Shown: in pieces, positions 62,428-64,000 of the stretch
How the letters are laid out: every line of letters begins with the position of its first letter
Numbering within the stretch: position 1 is the stretch's first letter
Origin: Pedobacter sp. ok626
GTDB lineage: Bacteria > Bacteroidota > Bacteroidia > Sphingobacteriales > Sphingobacteriaceae
Reading direction: 5' to 3'
NCBI RefSeq assembly: GCF_900100435.1
Contig: NZ_FNEX01000018.1
Coordinates: 62,001-126,000 of the forward strand
DNA: 64,000 nucleotides
The notes under the pieces: generated by a model
Database searches by the model: none
What the model was told of the DNA's origin: nothing
Seen by the model: the letters and a program-made list of their open reading frames with translations, nothing else
Position numbers and translations under genes: made by a program

Positions 62428-64000
62428 TTAAAATCCGCAAATTTTTGCATCTGAACTTGTCTTTTTGAACCTGCAGCCCTTTTGATCCTGATCGATTGGG
62501 ATGAAGTGAATCATATCCAACCAGGTAAGGGCCCCGTATGTACCATTCACACAGGTGAAGCGTATGGTTTGATAACCAGTAGTAGTGATATCTGCTACCC
62601 CTAATAAACGCCCAGCGTTATTTTTTGTTCCATTGGGCTGTTCGAAGGAATACCGTTTATACCCCTGAGCTAGCATGAGATTATCAGAGTTAGGATCACT
62701 TAAACTAACCCCTGAAGCATCCAGATAGGAAATCATGGAGGCTATATTTGGTAATGTCTGTTCATTTGCAGTTCCTACATTCATTGTTGCCTGTAAATTG
62801 GGGGCCTTAGAGCTTTGCGCTCTATAACACAACCACACTTTATACTTACCCTTCACCAACATTGGGGTTTTAAACTGTACCCAAGTATGCCGACTCGAAA
62901 CCTGACCAAGTTGAATTGCCAGGTAGTCGTTGTAAGCAGTATAAAAAGTTGTTCCTGTTAACGAACCATCAACAACATAACTTGAAACTGTTGTAGCACT
63001 TGCATTTTGAAATGTAATTCCGGCACATAGGCTTTTATTTCCAGAGGTATTGATATCTACGATTTTACCTAACTGACGAAAAAATGATGTTTGTGCACGC
63101 AACTCTGGCTGCTCACCCAGATCGAAGTATACGGCATCAGGATTACGTACCTTAATTTTAAAATATTTAGAAGCATCATTTACCACCCCATTTTTCGCAG
63201 AAATATCACTATGGTTTCTGATCAAAGGCACTCCTACTTCTGTAACATCATTAAAAGTAACTTCATTCAGTATCACATCCTGGCTACTTTTTTTGGTAAC
63301 AATTACTTCATTCGGTGCTATTGTAGGAAATGACTCTGCACTCACCAAATCAGCCATATAATTTGCTCCCGGTAAAACATGGTAAGCCACATATAACCAT
63401 AAACTATCGGCATGATCTTTCGGATTATTCTTTGTGGACAGCTTTAGCCGAAGTTGTTCGTAGCTCGTAAACCCAGCTACTCTTAAAGCGCTATCACTTT
63501 CAGCAATCGCAGTTAAAAATCGGCGAGTGGTATCAATATTATTGATCGTATTTAATGTATCGTATAACCCCGTAGCTTTCAAAGCCTGGGTAAAAATAGA
63601 ATAGCGAGAATTGCCTTCAATAATTTGAGCAACTGTTTTGGATGCCGGGACCAGAACATGATCTAAAACATGGATGATCCCATTTCCAGTTCTTATGTTG
63701 GCTTGCAATATATTAGATTGTTTATTAATTGTATACCTTGTAACTCCTCCTGTATTAGACGCACCAGTAATTAAATACTGCCCGTATTCCGTAAGGCGCA
63801 ATTTGCCATCAGTAAATTTTGATGTTGAAATGGTATCTGAGATCAGGTGAAACTTTACCATATCCTTCAATGCATTTACATCAACCTCTGCAACAGCTGA
63901 TTTATTCAATGTTTTTAACCACAAATTTACAGCGTCGTTAGTAGGCGCAAAGATGGTATACGAACCATAAGCACCCAAAAAACCCGACGAACCTGATTTC
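62428..64000 (-). CDS. Fasciclin-domain protein, partial (N-terminus beyond right edge)
   Basis: The frame is open to the right edge, so at least 524 residues are present and the true start lies outside. Two fasciclin domains: the first includes GSYTIFAPTNDAVNLWL near the edge and TGNGIIHVLDHVLVPASKTV; the second covers SRYSIFTQALKATGLYDTLN. A C-terminal carbohydrate-binding-like sandwich (KVWLCYRAQSS, TWLDMIHFIPID) is shared in design with the next gene. The two are tandem paralogues, 54 bp apart, and both precede susC. Confidence 0.85.
   Translation of the reverse strand, partial: KSGSSGFLGAYGSYTIFAPTNDAVNLWLKTLNKSAVAEVDVNALKDMVKFHLISDTISTSKFTDGKLRLTEYGQYLITGASNTGGVTRYTINKQSNILQANIRTGNGIIHVLDHVLVPASKTVAQIIEGNSRYSIFTQALKATGLYDTLNTINNIDTTRRFLTAIAESDSALRVAGFTSYEQLRLKLSTKNNPKDHADSLWLYVAYHVLPGANYMADLVSAESFPTIAPNEVIVTKKSSQDVILNEVTFNDVTEVGVPLIRNHSDISAKNGVVNDASKYFKIKVRNPDAVYFDLGEQPELRAQTSFFRQLGKIVDINTSGNKSLCAGITFQNASATTVSSYVVDGSLTGTTFYTAYNDYLAIQLGQVSSRHTWVQFKTPMLVKGKYKVWLCYRAQSSKAPNLQATMNVGTANEQTLPNIASMISYLDASGVSLSDPNSDNLMLAQGYKRYSFEQPNGTKNNAGRLLGVADITTTGYQTIRFTCVNGTYGALTWLDMIHFIPIDQDQKGCRFKKTSSDAKICGF

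Noticed and set aside
1..64000. CRISPR arrays, tRNA/rRNA genes, prophage
   Set aside because: No regularly spaced repeats, cloverleaf-like sequence, rRNA segments or phage genes were seen by eye; a tRNAscan or Infernal run would be decisive.

Overview
The window looks like chromosomal DNA of a Bacteroidota member, most likely a Sphingobacteriaceae (Pedobacter-like) soil or plant-debris organism. The signs are low GC with A-rich leaders, Bacteroidetes-type promoters (TTTG / TAnnTTTG), SusC/SusD pairs, a one-protein hybrid two-component sensor, many secreted glycoside hydrolases, and A-rich rather than strong Shine-Dalgarno start regions. This assignment is inferred from gene content; no rRNA or tRNA gene is visible.

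Layout. (1) 1-4409: a partial secreted protein, an orphan 184-residue hypothetical between two imperfect 20-bp direct repeats, an Rpn-family PD-(D/E)XK nuclease/transposase and an amino-acid permease. (2) 4410-13237: an 11-bp tandem/inverted repeat and a good promoter in front of a K+-stimulated membrane pyrophosphatase, then a second amino-acid permease, a small hypothetical, a beta-carbonic anhydrase, an SPFH/flotillin-like protein and an unrecognised 300-residue protein. (3) 13228-33363: a compact nitrate-assimilation and molybdenum-cofactor island. cobA (siroheme branch) diverges from a ~16-kb, fifteen-gene co-directional run: nirB, nirD, moeB-rhodanese, moaC-moaB fusion, moeA, narK, a nitrate reductase fused to its own FAD/[2Fe-2S] reductase, a siroheme-reductase-like/rubredoxin protein, a TSUP permease, moaA, moaD, moaE, mobA and a small exported protein. 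Facing it are an FNR-like regulator with clustered cysteines and a two-gene unit (TonB receptor plus a cysteine-less Oxidored_molyb-like protein). The same FNR-type box, at identical distance from an ATTGAAT element, lies in front of nirB/cobA and of the TonB receptor gene, so these units probably form one regulon.

(4) 33749-47388: a MarC-family membrane protein, then an arabinan/arabinoxylan/pectin side-chain locus: a GntR-LacI-type regulator divergent from GH51-GH51-GH43-GH43, a rhamnogalacturonan acetylesterase (CE12-like), a second GntR-LacI paralogue with a truncated third N-terminus beside it, and a hybrid two-component regulator. (5) 47625-64000: a (glucurono)xylan-type polysaccharide utilisation locus. 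A GH43-like propeller enzyme, a GH2 enzyme and a CE15 glucuronoyl esterase run rightward. Convergent to them, an operon reads leftward from the right edge: two fasciclin-domain proteins, SusC, SusD and a GH115 alpha-glucuronidase. CE15 plus GH115 points to glucuronoxylan; GH51/GH43 remove arabinose. No CRISPR array, prophage or intact insertion sequence was seen.
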